Source of the DNA: Saccopteryx bilineata
Taxonomy: Eukaryota; Chordata; Mammalia; Chiroptera; Emballonuridae
Length of the DNA: 64,000 nucleotides
Assembly (NCBI RefSeq): GCF_036850765.1
Contig: NC_089495.1
Span: 121,357,033 to 121,421,032, forward strand
Direction: 5' to 3'
Below the pieces are notes generated by a model. The model was not told where the DNA came from. It saw nothing but the letters and a program-made list of their open reading frames with translations, and searched no databases. The position numbers and the translations under genes are program-made. Positions 34,720-45,034 of the stretch are shown one piece after another (position 1 is the first letter of the stretch; each line of letters starts with the position of its first letter).

Positions 34720-35450
34720 TTCGGTTCCGGATCCGGCGCCGAACTTGTCCATTCAGGTCGGTTTGCTTGTCTCTGGGATGAGCGGGAAGTCTCAGCCCTT
34801 CCCACCTCCACCCCATCCCGCGCCATCCGCAACGCGGCGGGCTGAGCACCCCTTCCCCCACGTCCCCGCCAAATGCAGTTCACGTGGGGAAGAGGACAAG
34901 CTTCTCCCCACCCCTCACCGTCAGGGCCTCCCGGTGACGGGAGGGAGCCACCGAGCTGCGCGGGCTGTGCTCCCAGCCTCGGCCCCGCGCACCCGCCTCG
35001 CCCCGTGCGCGCCCGGCGGTCCGGGCCCCGGGGACCGCGGGGATCAGAGGCGGGAGGACCAGGACGGCCCGACGCGGGTAGGGAAGGTCAGGTACGCCCG
35101 GGGCCGCTCGTTCTCAGCTCTACTCGAGGCGCAGGCGGGCGGGGGTCACACCGGCGGGCCCCTCGCCCCGAGCCGGCGCTCCCGAGGCCGGAGCTCCGCC
35201 CAGACCCCAAGCGGGGGCCGGCGGGAGGCTACTCACCCTCCAGCAGCCGCTGAGGTTCAGCGAGGCGCCGGGCAGCGCGGGCTACGGGGAAGGAGGGCCG
35301 CGGACTTCCTCTATCTGCTGCTGGCCCCGCCACGCCCCTGGCACGCCCACCCCCCAACCCCGGCCCGTCCCACTCCGTGCCCCCACCCCGAGCCCCGCCC
35401 CCATTTCGCCCCCGCCCACACGGCCCGCTCGGGATGCCCTGTCCGCACGG
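34720..35450 (-). promoter_or_regulatory. BID: CpG-island promoter of BID
   Basis: A stretch of about 700 bp dense in CG dinucleotides and C/G runs stands out in a window that is otherwise CpG-poor outside young SINEs. It has no TATA box at a sensible place and contains the probable first exon and donor. Such islands mark housekeeping-type promoters. The long plus-strand reading frame through it is a by-product of the GC content, since stop codons are rare. Confidence 0.75.
35237..35330 (-). other. BID: probable BID noncoding first exon (upper end not defined)
   Basis: The minus strand carries a strong donor, GCTGGAGG|GTGAGTAG, with its intron side at 35231-35236 inside the CpG island. BID in human and mouse begins with a noncoding exon in a CpG island followed by a long intron, so this is the likely 5' exon. 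It would leave an intron of about 26.4 kb to the start-codon exon. The transcription start is not visible as a sequence motif, and the upper boundary given is only nominal. Confidence 0.55.
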
Positions 35451-35641
35451 AACAAGGAAGGACCGTGGAGTCTGGCTAGTGCACAGATGTTCCCAGGACT
35501 GCCCTGTGCCCCGCCCACCAGAAACACTTGTGGCGCTAACGGAGGAGAAACAGAAACAGGAAAGCAAGGTTCTGGAAAGGATGAGGAAGCAAAATAAGAT
35601 CAAGGAAGTTGCTATACTTGAACGCAGGAATAGAAATTGGG

Positions 35642-35930
35642 TCTGACCAGGCGGGGGCGCAGTGGATAGAGCTTCAGACTGGGAGGCAGATCACCCAGGT
35701 TGGAAACCCCGAGGTCTCCAGCTTGAGTGCAGGCTCATCCGACTTGAGCGCGGGGTCGCTGGCTTGAGCCACTTGGAATCACCACTAGCTCTGCTGTAGC
35801 CCCCAAGGCACATATGAGAAAGCAATCACTGAACAACTAAGGAGGTGCAAGGAAGAATTGATGCTTCTCATCTCTCCCTTCCTGTCTGTCTGCCATCTGT
35901 CCCTCTCTCTGACTCTGTCTCTGTCAAAAA
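35642..35930 (+). repeat. SINE-A upstream of BID
   Basis: A moderately diverged SINE-A begins about 300 bp upstream of the probable first exon. It is the first of five elements in tandem. Confidence 0.88.
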
Positions 35931-35942
35931 TAAAAATTAGAC

Positions 35943-36061
35943 TGACCTGTGGTGGCGCGGTGGATAAAGCCTTGACCTGGAACGCTGAGGTTGCTGGTTT
36001 GAAATCCTGGGCTTTCCTGGTCAAGGCACATATGGGAGTTGATGCTTCCTGCTCCTCCCTA

Positions 36062-36111
<50 letters not shown>

Positions 36112-36160
36112 CTCTGAAATGAATAAATAAAATAAAAATAAATAAATAAAAATTAAAAAA
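35943..36160 (+). repeat. SINE-B with (CT)n
   Basis: SINE-B head 'ctgacctgtggtggcgcgg' with a tail expanded to about 22 CT units at 36067-36110, then (AATA)n. It was inserted at the tail of the SINE-A. Confidence 0.9.
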
Positions 36161-36167
36161 CAAATAG

Positions 36168-36560
36168 CCCTGGCCGGTTGGCTCAGTGGTGGAGCGTCGG
36201 CCTGGCGTGCAGAAGTCCTGGGTTCAATTCCCGGCCAGGGCACACAGGAGAAGTGCCCACCTGCTTCTCCACCCTTCCCCCTCTCCTTCCTCTCTGTCTC
36301 TCTCTTCCCCTTCCTCAGCCGAGGCTCCACTGGAGCAAAGATGGCCCGGGTGCTGGGGATGGCTCCTCGTCCTCTGCCCCAGGTGCTAGAGTGGCTCTGG
36401 TTGCAACAGAGCGACACCCCGGAGGGGCAGAGCATCACCCCCTGGTGGGCAGAGCGTCGCCCCCTGATGGGCATGCCGGGTGGATCCCGGTGGGGCGCAT
36501 GCGGGAGTCTGACTGTCTCTCCCCGTTTCCGGCTTCAGAAAAATACAGGAAAAAAAACAA
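36168..36560 (+). repeat. SINE-C (Ves-like)
   Basis: Full Ves-like SINE including the doubled 'gggcagagc.tc.ccccctg' motif and an A-rich (CAAAAA)n tail. It was inserted after the A-rich tail of the SINE-B. Confidence 0.93.
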
Positions 36561-36615
36561 AAACAAAAAAACAAAAACAAAATAAAAACTGGGCTTTAAA
36601 AAAAAAGAAGGAAGA

Positions 36616-36735
36616 GCCCTGGCTGGGTAGCTTAGAGCATCCTGGGTCAGGACACAAACAAGAATCAACCAGTGAATACATAGATCAGTGGGACAACAAA
36701 GTGATGTTTCTTTCTCTCTCTCAAATCAGTAAGTA
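36616..36735 (+). repeat. short Ves-like SINE (SINE-D) hit by mariner
   Basis: A short, diverged Ves-like copy ends '...ctctctcaaatcagtaag', where the mariner element begins. The remaining tail 'ttttaaaaaaaa' continues at 37335. Confidence 0.75.
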
Positions 36736-37332
36736 CAGTGTGTCCGTAAAGTCATGGTGCACTTTTGACCGGTCACAGGAAAGCAACAAAAGACGATAGA
36801 AATGTGAAATCTGCACCAAATGAAAGGAAAACACTCCCAGTTTCTGTAGAATGATGTGGCAGCATGTGCACATGCGCAGATGATGACATAACACCGTGTA
36901 TACAGTGGAGCAGCCCACGGCCATGCCAGTTGAGATGTGGACGGTACAGAGGAAAGTTCAGTGTGTTCTGTGGCTCGCTAAATTCAAATCCGTGACCAAA
37001 GTGCAATGTGAATATCAGCACATTTATAATGAAGCACCACCACGTAGGAATAACATTACTCGGTGGGATAAGCAGTTGAAGGAAATTGGCAGTTTGGTGA
37101 AGAAACTCTTTCAGGTAGGCCATCAGTCAGTGACAAGTCTGTAGAGGCTATACGAGATAGCTACCTAAGGAGCCCTAAAAAAATCTGTGCTTGAGCCCAC
37201 ATCGAACTGCACTGAATAGGTATGAAACTGGGAGAGTTTTCCTTTTATTTGGTGCAGATTTCACATTTCTATCATCTTTTGTTGCTTTCCTGTGACCGGT
37301 CAAAAGTGCACCATGACTTTACGGACACACTG
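36736..37332 (+). mobile_element. Tc1/mariner element with ~109-bp inverted repeats
   Basis: The element starts CAGTGTGTCCGTAAAGTCAT and ends in the inverted copy. TA dinucleotides at 36734-36735 and 37333-37334 are the expected target duplication. The inverted repeats extend about 109 bp with about three mismatches. A frame at 36925-37140 encodes a helix-turn-helix-type N-terminus ('RKVQCVLWLAKF' and 'ITRWDKQLKEIGSL'), like the DNA-binding part of mariner/IS630-type transposases, ending at a stop. The catalytic domain is absent, so this is an internally deleted, nonautonomous copy. Confidence 0.92.
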
Positions 37333-37352
37333 TATTTTAAAAAAAAGAGAAG

Positions 37353-37715
37353 AAGGCCCTGGCCGGTTGGCTCAGCGGTAGAGTGTCGGCCTAGCGTGCG
37401 GAGGACCCGGGTTCGATTCCCGGCCAGGGCACACAGGAGAAACGCCCATTTGCTTCTCCACCCCTCCGCCACGCTTTCCTCTCTGTCTCTCTCTTCCCCT
37501 CCCGCAGCCAAGGCTCCATTGGAGCAAAGATGGCCCGGGCGCTGGGGATTGCTCTGTGGCCTCTGCCTCAGGCGCTAGAGTGGCTCTGGTCGCAACATGG
37601 CGACACCAGGATGGGCAGAGCATCGTCCCCTGGTGGGCGTGCCGGGTGGATCCCGGTCCGGCGCATGCGGGAGTCTGACTGTCTCTCCCTGTTTCCAGCT
37701 TCAGAAAAATGAAAG
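37353..37715 (+). repeat. SINE-C (Ves-like)
   Basis: A near-consensus Ves-like SINE lies in the A-rich tail of the short SINE split by mariner. Its tRNA-like A- and B-boxes are intact. Confidence 0.93.
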
Positions 37716-38060
37716 AAAAAAAAAAAAAAAGAGAAGAAAAAGACTGGTTGGAGATTTAACCAAAAAAATTACCTGGTTACATTAAAATAATGAAAATCAC
37801 AGTGATTTTCTAATTTCTACTTATTTGTATTTTCCAATTTTTCTTTTTTTTAATACTTTTTAATTTATAAATTACAGTTGGCATACAATATTATATTAGT
37901 TTCAGGTGTACAATCCCATGATTAGACATTTATGTAGCTTATGAAGTGATAAATCTGGTATCCATTTGACACCATATATAGTTACTACAATATTATTGAC
38001 CATATTCCCTATGTGGTACTTAAATCTCGGTGTCTATTCTGTAACTACTAATGTGTACTT

Positions 38061-38366
38061 TTTTTTTTTTCTGACAGAGACAAAGGGAGAGTTAGAGAGG
38101 GGGCAGATAGGGACAGACAAGAAGGGAGAGAGATGAGAAGCATCAATTCTTCATTGAGGCACCTTAGTTGTTCACTGATTGCTTTCTCATATGTGCTTTG
38201 ACAGGGCCAGGGGGCTACAGCAGGGCGAGTGACCCCTTGCTCAAGCCAGTGACCCTGTGCTCAAGCTGGTGAGCCCATGCTCAAGCTGGCGACTTTGGGG
38301 TTTTAACCTGGGTTCTCTGCATCTCAGTCCAACACTCTATCCACTGTGCCACCGCTTGGTCAGGCA
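38061..38366 (-). repeat. SINE-A, reverse, in L1
   Basis: A reverse SINE-A separates 'actaatgtgtac' from 'actcatgtgtac', the L1 target duplication. Confidence 0.9.
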
Positions 38367-38663
38367 CTACTCATGTGTACTTCTAAATCCCTTCCCTTTT
38401 AACACCCATCCCTCCTAACCCTTCCCCCATCAGGCAACCTCAAAATGTCCTCTGTATCTATAAGTCTGTTTCTGTTCTGCTTGTTTGTTTATTTTATTTT
38501 TTAGATTGCACACATAAGTGAAATAATCTGGCATTTGTCTCTGTCTGACTTATTTACTCAGCACAATACCCTCTAGGTCCATCCATGTTGCAGATGAGAA
38601 GATTTTACTCTTTTTTTATTATTATTACTGAGTCGTATTCCATTGTATATTTGTACCACTTCT

Positions 38664-38712
38664 TTTTTTTTAATTCATTTTAGAAAGGAGAGAGAGAGGG
38701 AGAGAGAGAGAG

Positions 38713-38750
<38 letters not shown>

Positions 38751-38873
38751 GGGGAGGAGCAGGAAGCATCAACTCCCATATGTGCCTTGACCAGGCAAGC
38801 CCAGGGTTTTGAACCAGTGACCTCAGCATTTCCAGGTCGACGCTTTATCCACTGTGCCACCATAGGTCAGGCT
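38664..38873 (-). repeat. SINE-B, reverse, in L1
   Basis: Reverse SINE-B with a long (AG)n tail complement (about 38690-38750). The duplication 'tgtaccacttcttt' lies on both sides. Confidence 0.94.
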
Positions 38874-39094
38874 GTACCACTTCTTTATACGTTCATCCAG
38901 TGGTGGGATTCAAATAAGTTAACAACTGGTTCTCTGCCCTAATGACCATTTTAAATATAAAAAAAGGTATACCAAAAGGTAGTTTATTATTTCATGCATT
39001 TAATACTTAAGAACAATAAATGAGGTACTCGAAACTAGATTACCATATTTCCCCATGTATAAAATGCGCCCTTTTTCAAAAAATTTTGGATCTA

Positions 39095-39395
39095 GCCTGA
39101 CCAGGCAGTGGCACAGTGGATAGAGCATCGGACTGGGATGTGGAGGACCCAGGTTTGAGACCCTGAAGTCACCAGCTTGAGTGCAGGCTTATCTGGTTTG
39201 AGCAAGGCTCACCAGCTTGAGCCCAAGGTCACTGGCTCGAGCAAGGAGTCACTCAGTCTGCTGTAGCCCCCTGGTCAAGGCACATATGAGAAATCAATCA
39301 ATGAACAACTAAGGAGCCACAACAAAGAATTGATGTTTCTCATCTCTCACCCTTCCTGTCTGTCTGTTCCTCTCTCTGACTCTCTCTGTCTCTGC

Positions 39396-39454
<59 letters not shown>

Positions 39455-39468
39455 AAAGAAAGAAAGAA
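39095..39468 (+). repeat. SINE-A with (CA)n nested in the pogo element
   Basis: SINE-A with a (CA)n of about 25 units (39400-39448) and (GAAA)n. The duplication aaattttggatcta / aaatttgggatcta lies at 39081-39094 and 39469-39482. Confidence 0.94.
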
Positions 39469-39599
39469 AAATTTGGGATCTAAAAACTGGGTGCATTTTA
39501 TACAATGGTTGTAGGTTTTTTTTACTTATATTTCATGCTTTTTCACACTTGTTACTTATATATTATGGTAGGTTATGTTTTGCTACATTCTGCCCAGCA

Positions 39600-40812
39600 A
39601 TGGCTCAGAAAATATTTTCGTACAGTGCTGAATTCAAGTTAAAAGTAATCCAGTTTGCAAAAGTGAATGGAAGGAGGACTTCAGTTGGATTTCTCCTCCA
39701 ACTGAGAAATCAATTTGAGACTAGCTACGAGAAGTAGAAACCCTACTGAAAATGCCACAGTAGAAGGCTATGAGAGGCAAGTCAGCAAAATGGCCTGGTT
39801 TAGAGAGAGAATTGAAGATACGGATTGAAGGGCAAAGGGCAATTGGAATTCCTGTGTCCACAAAGATAGTTCAGCATGAGGCAGGAAGAATTGCTGATGA
39901 AAAAGAAGTTACTGATTTCAAAAGAGGACACAATTGGTGCTTCAGATTTATGAAATGGAATGGACTAAGCATGCGTACACACACCAGATTCCTAAAAGCT
40001 ATGAGCAGAAGGTCCTTGAATTACATCGTTTTGTCATTCAATGTCGGAAGACACATCAGTTTGAGTTGGGACAAATTGCAAATATGGACAAAGTCCCCCT
40101 TCAGTTTGATGTCCCAAGTAACAGAACTGTTGATAAGAAGGGAGTGAAGACCGTAACTGTGAAAACAAGTGGACATGAAAAGAGCCATTATACAGTTGTT
40201 CTAGCTTGTTGTGCTGACAGAACCAAGCTGCCTCCTATGCTGATTTTCAAACACAAAACAATGCCAGAAGAATATTCCTCGAGGAGTGATTGTCCATGTT
40301 CATAACAAGGGTTGGATGGATCAGGATGGGATGAAGATCTGGTTTGAGAAAGTGGGCTCAGGTGGGCTCTTATGCAAACCTGCCCTATTGATGCTTGATC
40401 AGTTCAGGGCACACATAACAAAAAACACAAAGAAGATTGCTGCAGAGCAAAAAACAAAACTTGCAGTCATACCTGAAGACTTAACATCCCAGCTCCAACC
40501 ACTTGATGTCAGCATTAATAAACCCTTCAAAGCTGCCATGAGAGATGAATGGAACCAATGGATGAAGTCTTCTGGGGACAATTTGACACCAGCAGGGAGA
40601 GTGAAGTATCTGGGTGAAAAGATCCTGGGATAATATCAAGATTGAGATTGTTGTCAAGTCATTTAAGAAGTGTTGCATTTTAAATGCCATAAATGGAACT
40701 GCGGACGAGGCAATATATGAAGACAGTGGTTTGTCATCAGACACAGATGAGGACAAGCTAAGGGAAGGGAGTTTTGACAGTAATGAGGAGTTGTATAAAT
40801 TTTATGATGAAT
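39600..40812 (+). pseudogene. pogo-like transposase (Brinker HTH, CENP-B HTH, DDE_1 domains)
   Basis: Transposases of this family bind the transposon ends and cut with three acidic residues. Three domains appear in order. At 39600-39735 is an ATG and a 'YSAEFKLKVIQFA' Brinker-type helix-turn-helix, then a stop. At about 39775-40000 is a CENP-B-type domain ('KWPGLEREL', 'WCFRFM'). At about 40060-40630 is the DDE_1 catalytic core with all three aspartates in context: 'NMDKVP', 'LMLDQFRAH' and 'QPLDVSINKPFK'. An acidic C-terminal tail ends in a stop at about 40812. Shifts near 39735-39770, 40000 and 40275 and one near 40630 break the frame, so it is inactive. It remains unusually readable for mammalian DNA-transposon remains. 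The nearest host relative I can name is the POGK-type family. Confidence 0.85.
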
Positions 40813-40987
40813 AAAACTTGAGTTCAATAACTTTATGCAATACATTTTTTCCCCCAAATTTCGGGCCTCAAAATTAAGGTGCATTGTATACATGGGGAAA
40901 TGGTTATAAGAAAGAGTTTTAAAATATGAAAAAATATTACATAACACTTGATAAAAAATAATAAAACGGTTAAAGATATTTCTATAT

Positions 40988-41179
40988 TGCTTTTTTCTTT
41001 TTAATTTTTTAAACATTTTATTTATTCCATTTTTAGAGAGAAGAGAGAGAGAAGAGTGGGGAAGAACAGGAAGCATCAGCTCCCATATGTGCCTTGACCA
41101 GGCAAGCCCAGGGTTTCGAACTGGCGACCTCAGCATTCCAGGATGATGCTTTATCTACTGCGCCACTACAGGTCAGGCC
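40988..41179 (-). repeat. SINE-B, reverse, in the hAT element
   Basis: Reverse SINE-B flanked by 'atattgctt' at both sides. Confidence 0.92.
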
Positions 41180-41499
41180 ATATTGCTTCTTGATTGGCAT
41201 CCTAACTTGCAATTTTTTTCACCTATGGATGGAATGAATATTACTACAGGTGCTTAGAATATGCTATTGCGGAGATGAATGTTAAAGAAGAGAGTAAGGA
41301 ATGTTAATTTGTGATTTTCACATTGGATTGCTGCCCAGGCACTCACCTTAGAGAGAACCCTGATTACAAGTGCTATTTTAACAACTGGTTTGCTGAACTC
41401 AACAACAAAAAAAATAGCTATTGGTTCTGCCAAACTGGTGTGAACCAGCTGAATCCCACCACTGCATCCATCTACTGATGGACACTTAGAGTATGTTCC

Positions 41500-41541
41500 A
41501 GGTTGATGCTTTATCCACTGCACCACCGCAGGCTATGCTGT
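41500..41541 (-). repeat. SINE-B head fragment, reverse
   Basis: About 40 bp ('gatgctttatccactgcaccaccgcagg') matches the SINE-B head only. The remainder has been lost. Confidence 0.7.
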
Positions 41542-41569
41542 AAATGCCTTTCTAATATTGTGGGTGGAC

Positions 41570-41940
41570 CAGCCAGACCAAGTCAGGCTCCCCAGGCCAC
41601 CACCGCATGTTCTGTTAGGAGGAGTTTCCTTCTAATCAGTGCACATAACTCATAACCCTTCCAGTCTTGCCATCCCTCAGCTCTCCTCCTGCTCTCAGCA
41701 CTTCTGGTTGCTTGGCTTCGGCAATGAGTGGCACAGCTCTCTGTGTCCTTAGCCAGGGCTCAGAATGCCATGCCAGTTTTCCATGCCTCGGTTGCCATTG
41801 CAACGCGGCCCCATGCTGTTGTAAAGCACTAAAGGGAAGCTGTGGTCTAGGCAGCACCATGGCTCCTGTCACCTCCACAAGGGCGTGTCTGCTCACCAAT
41901 TCGTGTGGCCCAAGTATGGCGGAGGCTAGGTTACAGTAAT
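41570..41940. other. unidentified insertion inside the L1
   Basis: This C/G-richer block interrupts the L1. I find no known ends, tail or coding motif. A TA-rich boundary at the left and 'ggttacag' at the right do not form an obvious duplication. Confidence 0.35.
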
Positions 41941-42049
41941 GCTGCCTTACACATTGTCCTACAAATCTTTTTGTGGACATATGTTCTTATTTCTCTTAAA
42001 TGTAATACTAGGAGTGTAACTGCTGGGTCCTAGGGTTGAGGAATTAAAA

Positions 42050-42253
42050 AAAATTTTTTTTCTCCATTGATTTGAGAGAAAGAGAGAAGTAGGGAGAAGG
42101 AGAGAGAGGGGCATCGATTTGTTGTTCTACTTAGTTGTTCCATTTAGTTGTGCACTCATTGATTGCTTCTTGTACGTGCCCTGACCGGGGATCAAACCCA
42201 CCACCTTGTGTGCCAGGATGACACTTTATCTACTGAGCCACCCAGCCAGGGCT
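42050..42253 (-). repeat. old Ves-like SINE (SINE-D), reverse
   Basis: The head complement 'gagccacccagccagggc' is at the right, with 'catcgatttgttgttc' and an AG tail at the left. Confidence 0.82.
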
Positions 42254-42459
42254 GGGTTGGAAAATATTTAATTTTATAAGAAACCACTAAATGGCTATTC
42301 CGTTCCATGCTCACACCAGCAGAACACCTGCATCCCAGCTGCTTCACATCCCCTATTGGCTTACCTCCTGCACCATACCTTCCCTCCATTGTTGTAATAA
42401 CGTGCTAATGGGTCCCCTCACTTATACCTTGGCTCCCTCTATTCTTTCTCCTTTTACAA

Positions 42460-42800
42460 AAGGTCAGGTGATGTTACTCCACTCTAAAAATCCTCTATGA
42501 TATCCTATCCTAAGGTCTTTCACTAACCGACAAAGGCCTACTTATGTGCACCCTCTCTAAGCTCAACATCTACTGCTGTCACCTTATTATGCTACTTCAG
42601 CCCAACAGCCTGAGTGCCTCTCTGGGCCTACTCTTTGTGCTGAACAGCACACATCACAACCTGAAACATTCTGTAATTATTTGTCTCTTCTCCCTGGAAA
42701 GAAATTTCTATGAAGACAGTAACTTGTCTTATACATGTCCTTGCCTTGCTGCCTAAAACAGTGCCTGGTACTCATAGGCGTTCAACAAATGGAATAAGCA
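42460..42800 (+). repeat. L2 element
   Basis: The text follows the 3' half of L2: 'gatgttactccactctaaaaatcctc', 'gggcctactctttg', 'acagtgcctggtactcataggcgttcaacaaatg'. Heavily diverged, as expected for this old family. Confidence 0.75.
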
Positions 42801-42856
42801 AGTAGATGAGAAAAATATCAGGTGCTGTGCAGAAGACTATAAAGAGCATGGGGAGG

Positions 42857-43251
42857 GGCCCTGGCCGGTTGGCTCAGCGGTAGAGCGTCGGCCTAGCGTG
42901 CAGAGGACCTGGGTTCGATTCCCAGCCAGGGCACACAGGAGAAGCGCCCATTTGCTTCTCCACCCCTCTGCCGCGCTTTCCTCTCTGTCTCTCTCTTCCC
43001 CTCCCACAGCCAAGGCTCTATTGGAGCAAAGATAGCCTGGGCGCTGGGGATGGCTCTGTGGCCTCGGCCTCAGGCGCTAGAGTGGCTCTGGTCGCAACAT
43101 GGCAACGCCCAGGAGGGGCAGAGCATCGCCCCCTGGTGGGCAGAGCGTCGCCCCCTGGTGGGCATGCCGGGTGGATCCCGGTCGGGCGCATGCAGGAGTC
43201 TGTCTGACTGTCTCTCCCTGTTTCCAGCTTCAGAAAAATGGAAAAAAAAAA
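42857..43251 (+). repeat. SINE-C (Ves-like)
   Basis: Complete Ves-like SINE with the duplication aagagcatggggagg at the left and aagagcacggggagg at the right (one difference). Confidence 0.94.
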
Positions 43252-43259
43252 AAAGAGCA

Positions 43260-43830
43260 CGGGGAGGGTGAGTGACTGGGTGGCTACTGAAACTAGGTCG
43301 TCTGAGAAGGTGATCTCTAAACTGATGGCTAACGTCAAAAGGGACTAGACATGACAAGAGAGGAAGAGCATTCTGGACACGGGACATCTACTACAAGTAT
43401 CCCAAGGTGGGAAGGAGCTTGATGTAGCTGGTGCATCATGGGTGCAGAGTGATAGCAAGGAGCCTTGGGGAGCCTGGGTGAGGACTTGGGATTTTATCCT
43501 AAACAGTATAGAGCCACTGACCCTGCTAAGCAGGGTGGGGCTTAGACCACTGATCCCTAATTCTTTGAACTCTTAACTAGCTTTCTGCAAGTCTCTCAAG
43601 AGCTCCTTGCAGTCAGGGTAGTGTCTCCCAAATCCAGCCCCCCAGTTCTCATTTGCTGCTTCTATTACTCTTTGGGCTTCGAAATATGTCAGCATTGTTT
43701 GTAAATTAAGAGAGAAAGATATTTCTTGCAAAGGAAGTTTATATGGTCAGAAAACAGATCAGTGGCTGCCACCAATGGGTAGGGGGAGCAACTGAGAAGA
43801 ACACAGGGGATTCTGGGGCTGATAGAATTT
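43260..43830. other. upstream flank, no recognised feature
   Basis: No gene. The composition is unremarkable, and no repeat ends are seen. Confidence 0.3.
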
Positions 43831-43841
43831 ATCTGTATCCC

Positions 43842-44177
43842 GCCTGACCAGGCAGTGGCGCAGTAGATAGAGCATCGAATTAGGATGCGGAGGACCCAGG
43901 TTTGAGACCCCAAGGTCGCCAGCTTGAGTGCAGGCTCATCTGGTTTGAGTAAAGCTCACTAGCTTGGATCCAAGGTTGCTGGCTTGAGCAAGGGGTCTGC
44001 TGAAGGCCCGCAGTCAAGGCACAGATGAGAAAGCAATCAATGAACAACTAAGGTGTCGCAACAAAAAAACTGATGATTGATACTTCTCCTCTCTCTCCGT
44101 TCCTGTCAGTCTGCCCCTATCTATCCCTCTCTCTGACTCTCTCTTTGTCTATGTAAAAAATAAATTAAAAAAAAAAG
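43842..44177 (+). repeat. SINE-A insertion
   Basis: Full SINE-A. The flanking duplication is 'gaatttatctgtatccc' against 'gaatttgtctgtatccc'. Confidence 0.93.
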
Positions 44178-44251
44178 AATTTGTCTGTATCCCAATTATG
44201 CTGGTAGTTACGCAACTGTATACTTTTGTCAAAAATGTAAGAACTCTCTGC

Positions 44252-44580
44252 TGGACCAGGTGGTGGCGCAGTGGATAGAACATCAGCCTGGGACACTGAG
44301 GACCCAGGTTCAAAACCCTGAGGTTGCAGGCTTGAGCACAGGCTCATCTGGCTTGAGTGTGGGTTCACCAGCTTGAGTGCAGGGACGAGGACTTGAGTGT
44401 GGGATCATAGACATGATGTCATGGTCACTAGCTTAAGCCCAAAGGTCACTGGCTTGAACCCAAGGTTACTGGCTTGAGTAAGGGGTCACTGACTCAGCTA
44501 GAGTCCCCTGGTCAAGGCACGTATGAGAAAGCAATCAATGAACAACTAAGGTGTGGCAACTATGAGTTGATGCGTTATTC
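44252..44580 (+). repeat. older SINE-A
   Basis: Diverged SINE-A head (ggaccaggtggtggcgc) with additional 'cttgagtgtggg' internal repeats. The tail is lost. Confidence 0.85.
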
Positions 44581-44642
44581 TCACAGAACACACTAAAAGG
44601 TGGATTTTACTACATGATATCTTAATAAAAAAAAAATGAAAT

Positions 44643-44830
44643 TGGCCTGGCCTATGGTGGCACAGTGGCTAAAGCGTTGACCTGGAATGCTGAGGTTGAC
44701 AGTTCAAAACCCTGGGCTTGCCTGGTCAAGGCACTTATGGGAGTTGATGCTTCCTGCTCCTTCCCTCTTTTTTTTCTCTCTCTCTCTCCTGACTAAAATG
44801 AATAAATAAAGCCTTAAAGAAAATGATACA
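44643..44830 (+). repeat. SINE-B insertion
   Basis: SINE-B with head 'cctggcctatggtggcac' and tail 'aatgaataaataaagcc'. Confidence 0.88.
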
Positions 44831-45034
44831 TAAATAAACAGGAGAGAATAGCGTTCTTAGTAATGAAGACCCAAACCCAGTAAGTAAGGTTCTGGCTCAG
44901 CAGGCTGAGCAATGTCAGACCCTTACAGTTCAGTTTCTTCTTTCCTGTGGTTTCTCATTGTTTGGTCTGTTGCCTGCTCTTCTCCTTTTGTGACCCTCCA
45001 CCCCCTCCCCAAGTTCCCTTTATTGCACAGAAAT

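Larger units (their letters stand above)
39041..40906 (+). mobile_element. pogo/Tigger-like DNA transposon
   Basis: Inverted ends CCATATTTCCCCATGTATA (from 39043) and the complement of ACCATTTCCCCATGTATAC (to about 40904) abut TA at both sides. TA target sites are standard for Tc1/mariner and pogo elements. Inside is the transposase remnant at 39600-40812. A SINE-A has landed between the left end and the gene. Confidence 0.88.
38898..41464. mobile_element. hAT-type element nested in the reverse L1
   Basis: The ends are CAGTGGTGGGATTCAA at the left and the inverted TGAATCCCACCACTG at the right. The 8-bp flanks cgttcatc and catccatc (six of eight the same) are a decayed target duplication, and they rejoin L1 text on both sides. 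The element's own sequence is about 500 bp. The rest is a pogo-type transposon (39041-40906) and a SINE-B. Confidence 0.85.
37830..42450 (-). mobile_element. reverse L1 (3' UTR and ORF2), host to several nested insertions
   Basis: Segments at 37830-38060, 38367-38660, 38874-38897, 41465-41500, 41945-42045 and 42254-42340 read consecutively as the complement of an L1 3' end. Landmarks are 'ttggcatacaatattatattagtttcaggtgtac', 'ggtccatccatgttgcag', 'ctgatggacactta', and 'taggagtgtaactgctgggtc'. The interruptions are SINEs, a hAT element and an unidentified 370-bp segment (41570-41940). Confidence 0.85.

Noticed and set aside
34745..35479. 244-codon plus-strand open frame in the CpG island
   Set aside because: It lies in very GC-rich sequence where stops are rare, has no recognisable domain and overlaps the probable BID first exon on the other strand. 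Composition explains it.
35785..36474. 229-codon minus-strand open frame
   Set aside because: It runs through three SINEs in antisense, including the (CT)n tract. The same peptide pieces recur at every SINE-B/SINE-C copy in the window.
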